Numbered from the stretch's first letter, positions 1 to 12,267 are shown. The stretch: DNA of 64,000 bases from Ciona savignyi (GCA_000149265.1 CH003212.1:312721-376720), one strand, 5' to 3'. Numbers and translations: made by a program. The notes: a model not told the origin generated them from the letters alone.

Positions 1-853
1 ACGATCTACTCACAGAGATCCAAGTTATACAGATGGGATAAGGTATGTGTGAGGGAAGATTAGTATATTACGTTGAAATTTCATCTTCATTCATACTTTG
101 TTTCTGTTACACTTCTCTGCTATTAATCCCCAGGATGCAAAGCAATGGAAGGAGAGAGGTTTAGGAGATATCTGCATCAAACACAACCCATCTTCTGGAA
201 AATTCCGTATCCTTATGAGACGTGAACAAGTCTTGAAAGTAAGTTGATTGTTAAAACAAGGTTTTTATTAAAACAACTTTACATGTTGGTTTTTTTTCAC
301 CGGACATATAAGAAGCGTTTACACAAAAAAACATATGTTAAGTCTACAGATTCATATTTTTAATATTTAATGGCATAAATTTTACTTAAAAATAAGATAC
401 CAGAAAATCAATTAAACAAATGTTTACATAAGTTTAAAGATTTGTGGAATTATCCAAGTGAATTGAATGTTCAATTTTTTTAATAGTATAATTCTTTTCG
501 TGTAGTTAATTTTCTTATTCTGTCGAAGTTTGGTTATGGCAATAATATATGAAAACAACATTTTTAAAGTTTAACACAGTACTGATGTTAAAGATCCACA
601 GTCATGTTGCCTTACATATTGTGCATGTTTGTAATGGTTAACATATCATTAAAATAACTGTTACCAGGTGTGTGCAAATCACTACATCACTGCAAAAATG
701 AAACTTGAGCCGAAATTTGACTCCGATCGTACTTGGACGTGGACCGCCGCTGATTTCTCTGATGGAGAATCAACTGAAATGCAAAATTTCGCTCTTCGTT
801 TTAAAACCAGCCAACAAGCTAATGAGTTCAAAGACAAATTTGAAGAATGTCAG
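1..853 (+). CDS. RANBP2: RANBP2 exons for a Ran-binding domain (first in window)
   Basis: Three exons (1-42, 134-238, 668-853) join in phase 0. They read [10 protein letters not shown], then [13 protein letters not shown], then [16 protein letters not shown], then [43 protein letters not shown] and LRFKT are the hallmark blocks of the pleckstrin-like Ran-binding domain that grips the RanGTP switch and C-terminal tail. The domain ends with FEECQ at 853. The window begins inside its N-terminal strand. Confidence 0.93.
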
Positions 854-3800
854 GTGAGAGGCAATTATGTCTAAAAGTTAATACTCCTTCAAAAGTTTCA
901 CCAACTTTATGTTTTTCTGGTTTTACTATATCCTATATGTGGTAGGTTTATGCTTGCCAAGAGAAGTCTTAGTTTCTTTTTTTATACCAAATTGCTTTAT
1001 AACCCAGGTCCTGATAGATGACACAAACTCTTCTATATGTTCCATTTCCAAAGAAAATGCTACAAATTTAATCAACCAAGCGGAAAAAATGAAGTCAGAA
1101 CTGGATTTTTTTAAAGATAAACTTTCAATGAAGCAGAAAATAGATCTTGAAAATACATTAACTGAAGGTAAATTCTGAATTTGTTTATTTTACACATGAA
1201 GCAATTGTCCTACTTGATTGATTTTCGAAATTAGCCTTTTGCATTATGTATTTTGCTAGATATCTTTCTTCTGTTCACAGCAAATGAACAGCTAGGTATA
1301 AGTTCCAATGCACAAAAATGAAACGCTGATTCATGGTTGCATTTCATACCAAGCCTTTAAGTTACCAAATGTTTTTAGGCTGACATAAAAAACAACACCT
1401 AGAGTATACAACATTGTTTTCACTCACCACCATCCTATAGGAACAGGAGTCAGCAGCTTACCAAGGTTACCCAACCTGACTTTAACACCACTTGTTAAAC
1501 AACACCAAAAAGCTAAAGAGATAAGCAAAAGCACAAGGTAAGCAGAAGTGCTTTGAGCTTTTGTATTTTCAACTTATTTATTTTTAATATTTTTTGTGAA
1601 TATTTTGGTAAGTGAGAAAAGTACTTTAAATGCTATTTCATATTCAAACTAGATATAAATAAACTTTTATAAGGGAGGACAAAGCCTTCTCTCTATTGTA
1701 CAATTTTGAATTTTCATAACCCTAAAACCTCTTTGTACAGCAGCACACACAGCAATGATGACCAAGATATCAATAAGGAAACCGGTGCAGCTAAACCTGA
1801 AAATAAAGGTACCACTATGTTAATGTTATGTACCAATACATAGTTTACAAAAGTGAAGTCAATTAAACATTGAAACATGTATAAACTAGTAATGTTATAT
1901 TACAAATATACCTTATTATATTACAAATATAACTTACCCAAAGACACAAAATAAAGGAATATATATTTAAAAATATTTTGCAATTGCAATTTTTGCTAAG
2001 ACCATCCTGTGATATCTCCCATGCTACACTGCAATTAATTCTCATTTTATTGTGTCACTAGGTAAAGCATGGATTGCTAGTTATTTCCAGTTTAAATTTT
2101 AATAATATTCCCTAAAAAGCACCAGAAACCTGTGGGCTTTTGGTAACCTGGCATTTTCTTAAAATATCCTTGTATTCTAAACTGCTTGTTATTTTAACAT
2201 TTACAGAACAAGTATCAAATAGATCACTGAGCTTAAATAAGTTTGAATTCAACATGAAAGTCGACACTAAAGTTGAGCGGAAAACTAGAAATATCAGTGT
2301 GTGTTCTTCAACAAGGTATTCTACAAGTTATTTGTAATGCTTTTTGCCAGAAGTGCAGCCTGATAGTCCATTTCAAAATGACTCAATCTTTTTTTAAAAT
2401 TTTGTTTCAGTAAAACTATAGCAAATTAACCAGCACTCATACCCAGCATCGAAGAAGCTGATGTGCATTTTGAACCAATCATTCCGCTTCCAGAGATAGT
2501 GGATGTGGTTACTGGGGAGGAAAATGATCAGGTTAGTAATATATGTCATTATGCATCACTCAAATCGATCTAATGGCGATAAGTTCTTATGTTCAATAAT
2601 GAGGAAGATGGTTAACCCTTTAACTTTTAACCGAAACTCAAATAACTTAAAAATATCAAATGCAAACCAATAAATCGTTTTATATTGGTAAACGCAGAAA
2701 TTATTCAGCTCTCCAGCGCCAGCTTGCTGATCAAAATCGGCCGTATACTTTGCCACATACCTAATTTTCGGCACTGTGGTAGTGGAAGGGTTAATGAAGT
2801 TCCTTTTTTTTAATTCTGCTTTTTAAAAAGTTTTTTATTGTTTGAATTTTACCGCTTTGGATTTGTAGATTTTAATTAAGTGTTCGAATCAATGCTGTCA
2901 ATGAAAAACCCAAAGATTTGCCTTGATGCTAGCATGTGGCCGTGTGAATTAAGCCATTCCCAGAATAGAAAATTGTATAGGGAGATTCAATTATTATCAC
3001 TTTGTGCACAACATCCCCAAATCTAAGAGTCCAAACGGCTGTATATACAATTAAAAGATATAATATTACCTTGGCATGCAGATNNNNNNNNNNNNNNNNN
3101 NNNNNNNNNNNNNNNNNNNNNNNNNNNNNNNNNNNNNNNNNNNNNNNNNNNNNNNNNNNNNNNNNNNNNNNNNNNNNNNNNNNNNNNNNNNNNNNNNNNN
3201 NNNNNNNNNNNNNNNNNNNNNNNNNNNNNNNNNNNNNNNNNNNNNNNNNNNNNNNNNNNNNNNNNNNNNNNNNNNNNNNNNNNNNNNNNNNNNNNNNNNN
3301 NNNNNNNNNNNNNNNNNNNNNNNNNNNNNNNNNNNNNNNNNNNNNNNNNNNNNNNNNNNNNNNNNNNNNNNNNNNNNNNNNNNNNNNNNNNNNNNNNNNN
3401 NNNNNNNNNNNNNNNNNNNNNNNNNNNNNNNNNNNNNNNNNNNNNNNNNNNNNNNNNNNNNNNNNNNNNNNNNNNNNNNNNNNNNNNNNNNNNNNNNNNN
3501 NNNNNNNNNNNNNNNNNNNNNNNNNNNNNNNNNNNNNNNNNNNNNNNNNNNNNTATCACATGTCTACGTTAAAATCTGATTAATCGGCACTTTTTTAAAC
3601 ATGTCATTTTCATATGCTCGTTCTCTGTATTTTCTTAGTTCTTTGTTGATTACAATTCAACCCAGAAGCAAAAACATAGTTGATAAAGTTTTGTGATTCA
3701 CTTTAACTAAAACTGAAAAGAAACTAAATGCATTTGAACACAGAGAGTGCAAATATCCAATTTATTTTTGATCTTATCAACTTGTCTGTACAATTTTGAA

Positions 3801-6800
3801 GATAAGTTGCTTCTAATTCTAAAAGTAGCTTCATATCATGTTTTAATTTTTTTTTGTTATCTACCCTTAGTTACTGCAGTTTGCGATTCGATTCAAAACT
3901 GCTGAGATAGCAGCGTCCTTCCTCAGTTGTATAGAAGATGGAAGGGAGGCTCATGCTGCTGGCAAGCTGCTGGATCCTGTTTCCATTAATAATGAACATG
4001 AAGGTATGTTTGTTGGATGTAGGAAGAATTTGTGTAAGTGTTTAACCACTGTTATTGTTGAACAACTCATGCTTATTGTCCTTATATTGGTGCTTCTGTG
4101 TTTGTAGTGATTATTTTAATTTTTGCACGATCAGTCAAATTTGACTGAAATTGTGTAGTTTCAGTGGAATGCCCCACATTTAAATAAATGATTGGGTTAT
4201 TAATTATAATCATTAGTGAAAACTATACAGCTGAGAACTCGGATGTCCAACATACCTCAGTGGACACAGAATCTGAACCAAACAAAGCAACACCTGAGCA
4301 GAAATCTCCAGTCAAATCATCCAAACCGCTTTTCTCATTTGCTAACCTCGATAGCCCATTTGGTTTGAAGAATAAGCCAATGTTCAATGATTTAGCTTTT
4401 GGTGAGTTCAAAATTTGTCCATAGTTCAAGGCAAAGCTTGTAATCATTTGTTATTGTTTTAATACAATTAAAACTCATGTGGATGTTTAGCAGGATGTTC
4501 TTATCTTCATGTTAATGAACTGACAACAAAAACAACAGTGGTTTGGTAAAATATTGCTAATTATTGGCGCAACACTGATTATGACATTTAACACAAAATC
4601 ACGCTTATACAAAAAACAAATACAATAAAAATTATTTATCTTGTAAAACTGCAAGTAATGATAGAAAACCCCAAAGAAACAATATTTCTTGTAGAAAAGC
4701 TTTAATCAAATAATATTTAAATAAATAAAAGAAGGTTTAGCTGAACTACCTTGACAAAAGCATAGTTTTAAGTTAATGTAATGTTTCGTAATATAAAGTA
4801 AAGCAAGTCCTTGCATTAATATTCCATAGCCTTATGTAAATGCTAGCTAACATTCCGTGTATATACTAGAGAGTGTCACATGTTAATTACGAATATTTGT
4901 TAAACCACTTTTGGACGGCAATCTAAATGTTTCTGCAATCAGAACCACATAGGTTACCAGGAAAAAACAAATTTTGTGGTATTTTATACGATGTTGAGGA
5001 AAAATGCCATTAAACTGATTTGTGCTTCCTGTCTGAATTGAAGCCAAAGGTCAAATGCAGAAATACAGCACAGACTTGTAGGTTTATGACGAAACAACTT
5101 ATTACACAAAATAAGGAAACTGCCCAATAATGTGTGCCAACTCGTTAAAAATCAGCTTATGTAATGGTTTTTATATTTCGCAAAACTACCGCAGTAAAAT
5201 TTTCAATGGTTTTAACACTAATTTGTGATAAAACACCATGAATCAAAAAATATATATAAAGTTTGCTTGGTACCTTAAACTTTGTATGTGATAATCCTTG
5301 CTCCTAGGCTTAAAAATAACTTTGAAATAATTTTGCATAAACATATATCGTCTTAAATTTTAAAGCTATATTAAAACCAATTGTGAAAAACAGCATTTAG
5401 CACTGAAGAATTTAATAATTCTTGTCCACCCAGGCACCCCGAAAAGTCAAGCCTCCGGACAGGCAGGGAAGTACAATTTTGATGCAAGTTCAATATCGTT
5501 CAACTTTGGTAGCACAAGTACCCCTGCTACAACAGCCCCACTCACGTTCAAGCAACCGGCTTTAATGGCAAGTTTGATTGTAGATAAAGATGTTAATTTA
5601 AGCTGTTTGTTACATCCAATACTTTTAATTATGTGGCAACAGTTGCAGCTGTACTGCCTGTATATATTATGTGGTATACTGTGATAAACAACATTTTAAA
5701 ATGGGTAATAATATCATTTGTAAAGAAAGCTGCGAACTATCCCTAAATCCCCCATTGGTCTATATCAGTGGTTCTTAAACTTGTTGGAGGTACCGAACCC
5801 CGCAAGTTTTATGCGGGCATTCACCGAACCCTTCGTTCAAATTCAAAATATATCTGTTAAAAAACTTGAGCCTAAAGTGAACTATGCATCTGTTGCACTT
5901 AAGATCTTATTATTCAAAAAAAGAAAATGGCCCACTGGTTAAGAAACACTGAAGTATAGGACATTGTAATTGCTATACACATAGCGTGTGTATATTTATT
6001 CTAATCTGCGCTGAACCCCTTATACTGACTCATCGAACCCCTGCGGTTCGATCGAACCCGGTTTAAGAACCACTGGTCTATACCCATCCAATGGAAACGC
6101 TCATTTATTGTGCAAGAAGCACAAAATCGCAAAAATCCGTTCATCCAGATTGCAGAACCACTAATACTATAATTTTCACAGAATCCCAAACCATCAGCAA
6201 GCAAATCCTTATTTGGCTCAGATGTTCCAGACAATACTGATCATGAAAAACCGACTGTACCAGTATTCGGTAAACCACATTCCGATTTTCAATTTGGAAT
6301 GGCTGCTGCTGGATCAACACAAAAACCAAAAGAATTTGAATCTGAAAAAGTCATTGTTGAAAATTGTGAAAAAGGTATTTTTAATCTTCCACAATTTTTT
6401 GTTTTAAAATAAACACATAATGTTTTCAAATAGAAACTGTATTCTTTAAAGGTGGCAATGATGGTGATGGTGATGATGTGATATTTGTTTGGGAAGCTGT
6501 GCCGACCAAGCGGCAACTGGAGCTTGCCACAGAATTAAAACTCCCTCCAACCTTTTTTATGTATCAAGATGACCCAAATCTTGAAGGTAGGACACTATTT
6601 TTATCACCCACAGGTATAAGTTTACTCTGCCCTATTTCCAGCTTATTGGTAAGTCATGTTTAAAATGTACCACCTGCTATTTGAAAGTGTCCAATGCAGT
6701 TGACAGATCTTGATCCAAACAGTGAAATCACCAGTGACAATACAAAGATAATTTAAAATTAGTTTACTACCTATACAGTTTGGTTTATTATTTTTATGCA

Positions 6801-9800
6801 GATAGAATAGCTTGGTGGTGTAGTGTGACACCTTTCAGTCAAAGGTTTCCAGCTACAAAACTGGTCGCTAGCTTGTAGTTTGTGTCCTTGGTCAAGGCAA
6901 TAACCAGAGCAACCCATTCTCACATGTTAAACATGTTAATCACACATAACAGACTGCAATAGCTTCTGACGACTACCAATGTTATGTAACACCCATTGCA
7001 TTTTCCCATTCATGAGGATAAACATAAATAACATGTCCTAAATTAACCTATTGCTTGATGACAACGCAAAAGAATGTATGGTAAGAAAATAATAGGGTGT
7101 CAATTTTATTTCGGCCAATATTACTTATTTATTTTAATTCATTTCTGCAAAAAAAACAAATTTAAACCATTTCGAAAAATAACTTTGCTATTTCATGATT
7201 ATTTAAACCGTCATCATTCACATGCAGCCTTAGTAATATCCAGGTTAAAAATGCAAAGCAATAAAGTATTACACACTGCCACTCTGATTGAGCATGGCAG
7301 AAGAGTAATGAAAGAATTAAAATAGAATGGGAAACTATTGGTGCGCATTGTTGCTTTTTTACAATCTATATTGAGGTCAAATGGTTTTATTTCTTACTCG
7401 AATAGTTTTGGTAAACTGCAATCAATAGGTTTTTTTCCATGGGACAAAATTAGTTTAGCATTTGAGCCGGGAGTAGCTTGTATCTGCAAATATAACTCAG
7501 TTGAAATCTATATGCGATGTTTACTGTGTGAATGTGAAGATATTATCGATGTTTGTGACATAAAATTTGTGGATAATTGACATGAATATTTGGCAGAAAG
7601 GATTTGGCAATCTTATGGAGTATTCGGATTCGATACATTCCTTAATATGTGCTCATGTAATTAATGATTCTATAACTTACTGAGTTGTCTTCTAATAATA
7701 AAACTGTTAGTCATACATAAACAATTAGTTATTTTAAAACTGAGTTTGATTATTTGTATGTACATTCGGTATGTAATAAATCCTTGGAAAACCATAGCTT
7801 ATTGTTTACAACCAATACTGAGTTGAGTAGGAAATAACGCAATAGAAAATCGCCACAGATACAAACAGTGATGAGGAAGACGGAATACTTGAGTACATAC
7901 GACTTCGTGATGATCCAGACAACCACATATCGGATGCTGAGTATAGCGCGAATGCCAGATGTGACACATCCACATCAGAACCAGGTTGGGACTTTTATTC
8001 AAACAAAGCAAAGTAGATTTGGATACATGATTGGTGATTATTATTTACAAAAAAACATGATTTTTCATAGCACCCATGTAATCATTTTATTCTAAAGTTA
8101 TTAGAAGAATCTAAGCAATTACTAAGTTCAAGTTTTGTACAATTTTACAAACACATAATCCACCAAATAAACTTGTATCCTGTATGTTATTACCCCACCC
8201 CGGTATATTGGCCAAATAATCCAATAATTACTTACCAAACACTAACATTTATAGTTAATTTTACAGGTAATTTGCGCTAAGGCCAGGTAAAATTATCTAT
8301 AACTCATAACTAATTTGGTGACATTTAGAAATTGAATAAAAAAAATCTGCAGCAAGTTCTGTTTGAAATTTTACGAATCTCATATTATTATTTGTCTGAA
8401 TTCATTTAAGCTGAGAAGCAATCACAATCAAGTATCAGTTACAATGAAATGGAAGAAAAGTGGAATAAAATCCAGTAAAAATAAAATATATGGCTAATTT
8501 AAGACTGCAAATTTTAAGTGGTTAATTTAGAATTAAATGCAGGTCACAATTAACTTGTAAACCCAAATTTGTAATACTGGCAAAAAAACATTTTTCACTG
8601 CCTTACAACTTAATGCAATCTAGGTAGCTGTGAACCTGCAGTTTCTTAATGACGAGTGGTATCAGTTTCTTACTAGATAAGTACTTTTATTTAAGGATTT
8701 TATGAATATTAGGGTATGCTGTAACAATATTTCAATGAATAAGTATATAATTTTGCCTAATGGGATACTTAACACTGCCCAACAAAAGTTAATTTATTGT
8801 AATTAAGATTTTTCCTGCCATTTATCTACTGGGCTGATCAATCGTTCATGTATCGTTAACAAGCTATGGCTACATCTGTTGATAAAACTTGTTTTTAACC
8901 CCACACAAAAAGTCAAATTGCACATTCGTATATATCCACTAAACATTTTAAACATCAACTATTTTATAGAGGAATCCTCCATTTGTAAAGAAGAATCGCA
9001 GGTTGAATCCACAGAGAATAAGCTGGAGGGTGGCAACCTGTTTGCAGGGTTTGGTGCAACATCAACTTATTCTTTCTCTAGTATGGCCGCCACAGCCAAT
9101 AACAACAATGCATTTGGTGTCCGTAAAGATGCAGCAGTAAGTACCCATATGCAGTATATTCTATATTTGCGTATAGCATATATGGTCCAAATAAATGTTC
9201 AACAACAAGAGCAGCAACTATAAAAGTTACATGCTATCAAAAAATCAACAAGGTAGAGTTATCTGCCATTGATTGTTGCCTTTAAGAAAACAGATAACTC
9301 AAATTACCAAGTTACATATAACAAATATAAATCTAATTTCTATTGATAAATAACCTTTTGATATGACTTCACTATGTTTGCGACCCAATAAATTCCTCAA
9401 ATCCTCATTTATAGTTCACGGTGACAGCGCAGCAGTCCATGCTCTTCTCCGGTGCTAGTGAGGACACAGATGCTGAGGCGTACGACCCCGAGTATAAACC
9501 TGTGCTCGCGCAACCCCCTCCTCTTATTGAGGTCAAGACTGGGGAAGAGGATGAAGAGGTAGGATTGATTTTATTCTTTATTATTGGTCGAGTTGCCTCA
9601 AACGTCCTGTACTAAAACTGAAAATCAATTGATTTGGTTGGTTCATGTTGTCATAGCATTTTATTTTTTATTATAATGCTTTTTCAGTTTTTTTTTATTT
9701 TAGACTACCAGGATAAAAAAAACAATTAAACCAAACAACTTCCATTGCCTTGTCTGAGGCACAAGTGACCAACTGGGAGCTTCAATGCATTTCCCTTTCT

Positions 9801-11314
9801 GCTTACGGACTGGTTTTCTCTCAATGGAGTTAGAAAAAACAATAATGAACTAAACAAATTTATAGGTTTTGTTCAAGGAAAGGTCAAAGATGTACAGATT
9901 TGACAGCAGCACAAATGCATGGAAAGAAAGAGGACTGGGTGAAATTAAAATACTCCACCATCCTGTTATGAATATGTACAGGGTTGTTATGCGAAGAGAA
10001 CAAGTGGGTATTTTTAAGAGTTTGGAATATACTTTGCTGTTTGTTTTATGTAATGTGTTGTATATTCATCTGTTTTACAATATTGTATGTTTTTATCCAT
10101 TGTGATATGAACAGCATAAGTTGTTTTTAGGTTTTGAAAGTTTGTGCAAATCACCTCATAACACCAGATATGAAGTTAATGCCCAATACTGATAAAGCTT
10201 GGATGTATGTGGCTCAAAATAAATCTGGTAAGTCCATGTATGCCATATCATTTATTTAACAGTCCAAATTTGTGCAAACTGGAAGGTTCTATTTTCTATC
10301 TTTTTCATTGTACTAATTATCGGTCCCTTTTGTTCGGGTTACTTTATATACACATGGAGAAATAATTCAATTCAGTTGAAAGTCCGGAGATGTTTTAATT
10401 TAGATTATTACTGATCAATCTGGAATCTATTACAGAGGGGTTCCTAATAGAGCAAAGAATTAAAAAGAAATTCCGCTTTTTTCCCATTTTTGGGCCCAAT
10501 GTTTTTGTAGGAAAATATTTTCTGAGTATATAATGCTTGCATAAACATATAGAAAACAAAATGTGTTTTTTGATTAGTTGTGGTAAACCCGTGGTTAACA
10601 CGGTGTAGTCTAAGAATATTTTTGAGATAGTTTGACTGACTATATTTTAAGTGTTTTGGTCTCAAACGCACAGTTGCACTTGTTAGTGCATTTACTGTAA
10701 ACTGCCCTATGCTACTTCATGCAAAATCGTCTTAACGGGATGCTTGCAGTTCGAAATTCGTGCAAGGTGTGCACTAATTTTAAAAGATAAAATAAGTTTG
10801 CTGGTTCTTTATATCAGATACTAAATTTGTAACTTTCAAAACTAAATTTTAACTTTTCAGCTTGACTGCTTTGTAAATAAGCCTTCGTTTCGCCAAATTT
10901 GACACTCTATCCACAGAAATAAATCATTTATTTGTCAAGTATTTAAGAAACTTCAAATGAGTGGAGTATTGTTTATCTGCAGTTTATTCTTGGTAATTTC
11001 TACAAATAAACCGCAAATCAACAATTCTCGGTTATTCAAAGCATATTATGTAGTCTTTAAACGTGCTGATATTCTGTCCGTATGGAGATATTAAAATAGT
11101 GTAGCGTTGTGTGAAATGCGTATCTAATATCACACTAAGTGTTGTTTTGAATCCATAACATGTTGTGTTGTGCGAATTGCTTGAGTATATTATGTGCATG
11201 CATACAGATGGAGATGCTGTGCTGGAGAAACTGACAGTTAAGTTCAAGACGCCCCAGATATCCATGCAGTTCAAATCAATTTGGGAAGATTGCCAATCAA
11301 AAATGAAAAGTTAA
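1..11314 (+). CDS. RANBP2: RANBP2/Nup358-like nucleoporin, 3' part of gene (5' end outside window)
   Basis: Cytoplasmic-filament nucleoporin that binds RanGTP and acts as a SUMO E3 in the vertebrate orthologue. Exons I place by GT-AG borders and reading phase: 1-42, 134-238, 668-853, 1008-1167, 1441-1537, 1741-1808, 2207-2315, 2447-2531, (gap), 3871-4003, 4231-4401, 5434-5567, 6182-6374, 6452-6586, 7859-7984, 8970-9136, 9415-9558, 9866-10003, 10131-10227, 11208-11314. Phases join without stops on both sides of the assembly gap, giving 284 codons before it and 514 after it. Order: Ran-binding domain, charged linker, Ran-binding domain (first half lost in the gap), FG-containing linker, one IR-type repeat, FG linker, final Ran-binding domain, stop. 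This matches vertebrate RANBP2 from about its second Ran-binding domain on, but without the C-terminal cyclophilin. TPR, first Ran-binding and zinc-finger regions are not seen here. The exon at 2447 needs the acceptor at 2441-2446; an earlier AG would give a stop. Confidence 0.9.
1008..2531 (+). CDS. RANBP2: RANBP2 linker exons between Ran-binding domains
   Basis: Five exons (1008-1167, 1441-1537, 1741-1808, 2207-2315, 2447-2531) with consistent phases encode a polar, Lys/Glu/Ser-rich linker of about 170 residues. The first exon ([19 protein letters not shown]) could form a short coiled helix. No FG or zinc-finger motif is visible. The last exon ends with acidic [13 protein letters not shown], the kind of acidic lead-in that precedes a Ran-binding domain, which then falls into the gap. 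Confidence 0.75.
2616..2790. mobile_element. piggyBac-like MITE, TTAA target
   Basis: A 175-bp non-coding insert in a RANBP2 intron, flanked by TTAA at 2612-2615 and 2791-2794. The ends read CCCTTTAACTT and, inverted, CCCTTCCACTA: short imperfect terminal repeats starting CCCTT as in piggyBac elements. No transposase. Confidence 0.6.
3084..3553. other. RANBP2: Assembly gap (470 N)
   Basis: Run of N inside RANBP2. The first half of the second Ran-binding domain in the window, probably one or two exons, is missing here. Open frames reported across it are artefacts. Confidence 0.99.
3871..4003 (+). CDS. RANBP2: RANBP2 exon: C-terminal half of a Ran-binding domain
   Basis: Preceded by a pyrimidine-rich CTACCCTTAG acceptor and followed by GTATGT. 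It reads [20 protein letters not shown], the last strand and C-terminal helix of a Ran-binding domain (compare [18 protein letters not shown] in the domain before). The N-terminal part should lie in the gap at 3084-3553. Confidence 0.85.
4231..6374 (+). CDS. RANBP2: RANBP2 FG-type linker exons
   Basis: Exons 4231-4401, 5434-5567 and 6182-6374. Ser/Thr/Pro-rich sequence with scattered FG and related motifs (SPFGLK, LAFG, FNFGST, SLFGSD, VFGKP, FQFGM), as in the nucleoporin FG linkers that bind transport receptors. The exon ending at 5567 has no GT donor in phase; ATG followed by GCAAGT is a normal GC-AG donor and gives phase 0, which fits the next exon starting at 6182. Confidence 0.8.
5766..6075. 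mobile_element. hAT-type MITE with target duplication
   Basis: 310-bp non-coding element in a RANBP2 intron. It begins CAGTGGTTCTTAAAC and ends with the exact inverse GTTTAAGAACCACTG (15-bp perfect terminal inverted repeats). The flanks are GTCTATAT (5758-5765) and GTCTATAC (6076-6083), an 8-bp target duplication with one mismatch. 8-bp duplications and CAG...CTG ends are typical of hAT elements. Confidence 0.88.
6452..7984 (+). CDS. RANBP2: RANBP2 exons with a single IR-type (SUMO E3/UBC9-binding) repeat
   Basis: Exons 6452-6586 and 7859-7984 join in phase 1. The first reads [13 protein letters not shown], then [16 protein letters not shown]; the second continues acidic (DTNSDEEDG). In vertebrate RANBP2 the IR1-M-IR2 region that holds UBC9 and SUMO-RanGAP1 has two such repeats, each a hydrophobic IVWE/IVYE SUMO-contact strand followed by a LKLPPTFF block. 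Only one copy is visible here and it looks most like the second vertebrate repeat (IIVWE plus an acidic tail). Confidence 0.82.
6805..7035 (+). mobile_element. tRNA-derived SINE, diverged copy
   Basis: Old copy in a RANBP2 intron: a tRNA-like head (GCTTGGTGGTGTAGTG, CAGTCAAAGG), the body motif CTGGTCGCTAGCTTG, GTGTCCTTGGTCAAGGCA, then CTGCAATAGCTTC and TTTTCCCATTCATGAGGATAA. Matches the better-preserved copies at 34043, 47233 and 53523 block by block. Confidence 0.75.
8970..9558 (+). CDS. RANBP2: RANBP2 exons: FG linker and acidic lead-in
   Basis: Exons 8970-9136 and 9415-9558. The first carries [18 protein letters not shown] and NAFGVRK; the second reads [13 protein letters not shown], then a Pro stretch ([17 protein letters not shown]). 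The acidic end runs directly into the Ran-binding domain of the next exon, as usual for this family. Confidence 0.85.
9866..11314 (+). CDS. RANBP2: RANBP2 terminal exons: last Ran-binding domain and stop
   Basis: Exons 9866-10003, 10131-10227, 11208-11314. They read [66 protein letters not shown], then EDCQSKMKS and TAA. All Ran-binding landmarks are present, and the protein stops within ten residues of the final helix. No cyclophilin domain follows in any frame before the convergent VPS16 gene. Confidence 0.92.
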
Positions 11315-11452
11315 AATGTAAAACTCTAAATATTTTATTTAAAACCGACGAATTACTGTATATTCTTGAATTTAGAATCGCGGTGCATTACCATATCAAA
11401 AGCTTTTAATTGTGACTTATCGCACACGATATCGCATTACCGATTTCTTACA

Positions 11453-11458
11453 AATAAA
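11453..11458 (+). terminator. RANBP2: Candidate RANBP2 poly(A) signal AATAAA
   Basis: First canonical AATAAA after the RANBP2 stop, 139 bases downstream. Chosen by position only. Confidence 0.4.
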
Positions 11459-12267
11459 CCAAACCAAATGTAACCGCCAAGATATATCCACACCCTCAAC
11501 ATGCGGTTAGCATTGAGCTAAGCGTGGTAGTGTGAGGAACTCGAAACCTTTTAAATGCAGTCAAACGATACGAATACCACGATTACAATTTCGTGGAAGT
11601 GTTTATCCACCAAGCTTCTGCTTCAAATATACGCGAGCAGAAGATATTAAAACTTGAAATACTACGAAATTATACTACCGCATATTACGTTAAAAAAGAT
11701 ATTTTATGGTCCCAGTGGAAAATTGAAGATATCAAATTTGTTTATAACTCATTTGGCGAGAGGATTTGTTTATCTTGAATAACGTTTTTGAGACAATTTA
11801 CAGATGTTAGCCTTTTGCACAGCCCGTCTTGCACCACTAACCACTACTAATGTGGCCCAAGTTGACTGATAAGAACAAATCGAGAGTAATCTGTACTGAA
11901 GGTGTCAATGAGTGTAAATAAAATAAAGCAGGATGTTTACGGTTAATGGTGCTGTATACTTGTAGAATCGATGCAAATTAATAATATGTGTAAGAAAAAA
12001 AAAGATGGTTTGCTAAAAGTCAAAACCATCTAATGATAGTTAAAAAATGGGATTTTTTGTCAGGTTGTTTTTTTAATTCTTTTCCTCGGCAAACGTTTGA
12101 AAATGATCTACGGTGGTCTAGATGTGCTTTTATTTGAATTGTACGTAACAACTCAACGGAATACCGCACAATAAAAATAAAAGTGTTAAAACGGGTAATC
12201 GGGGTGGTTGTTAGCCCGCGTTTAAACATGGAATGTTGGGTAATAAGGTGGAGATACACGATTCTCC

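Noticed and set aside
3002-3583. Long open frames on both strands
   Set aside because: Almost entirely N; no information.
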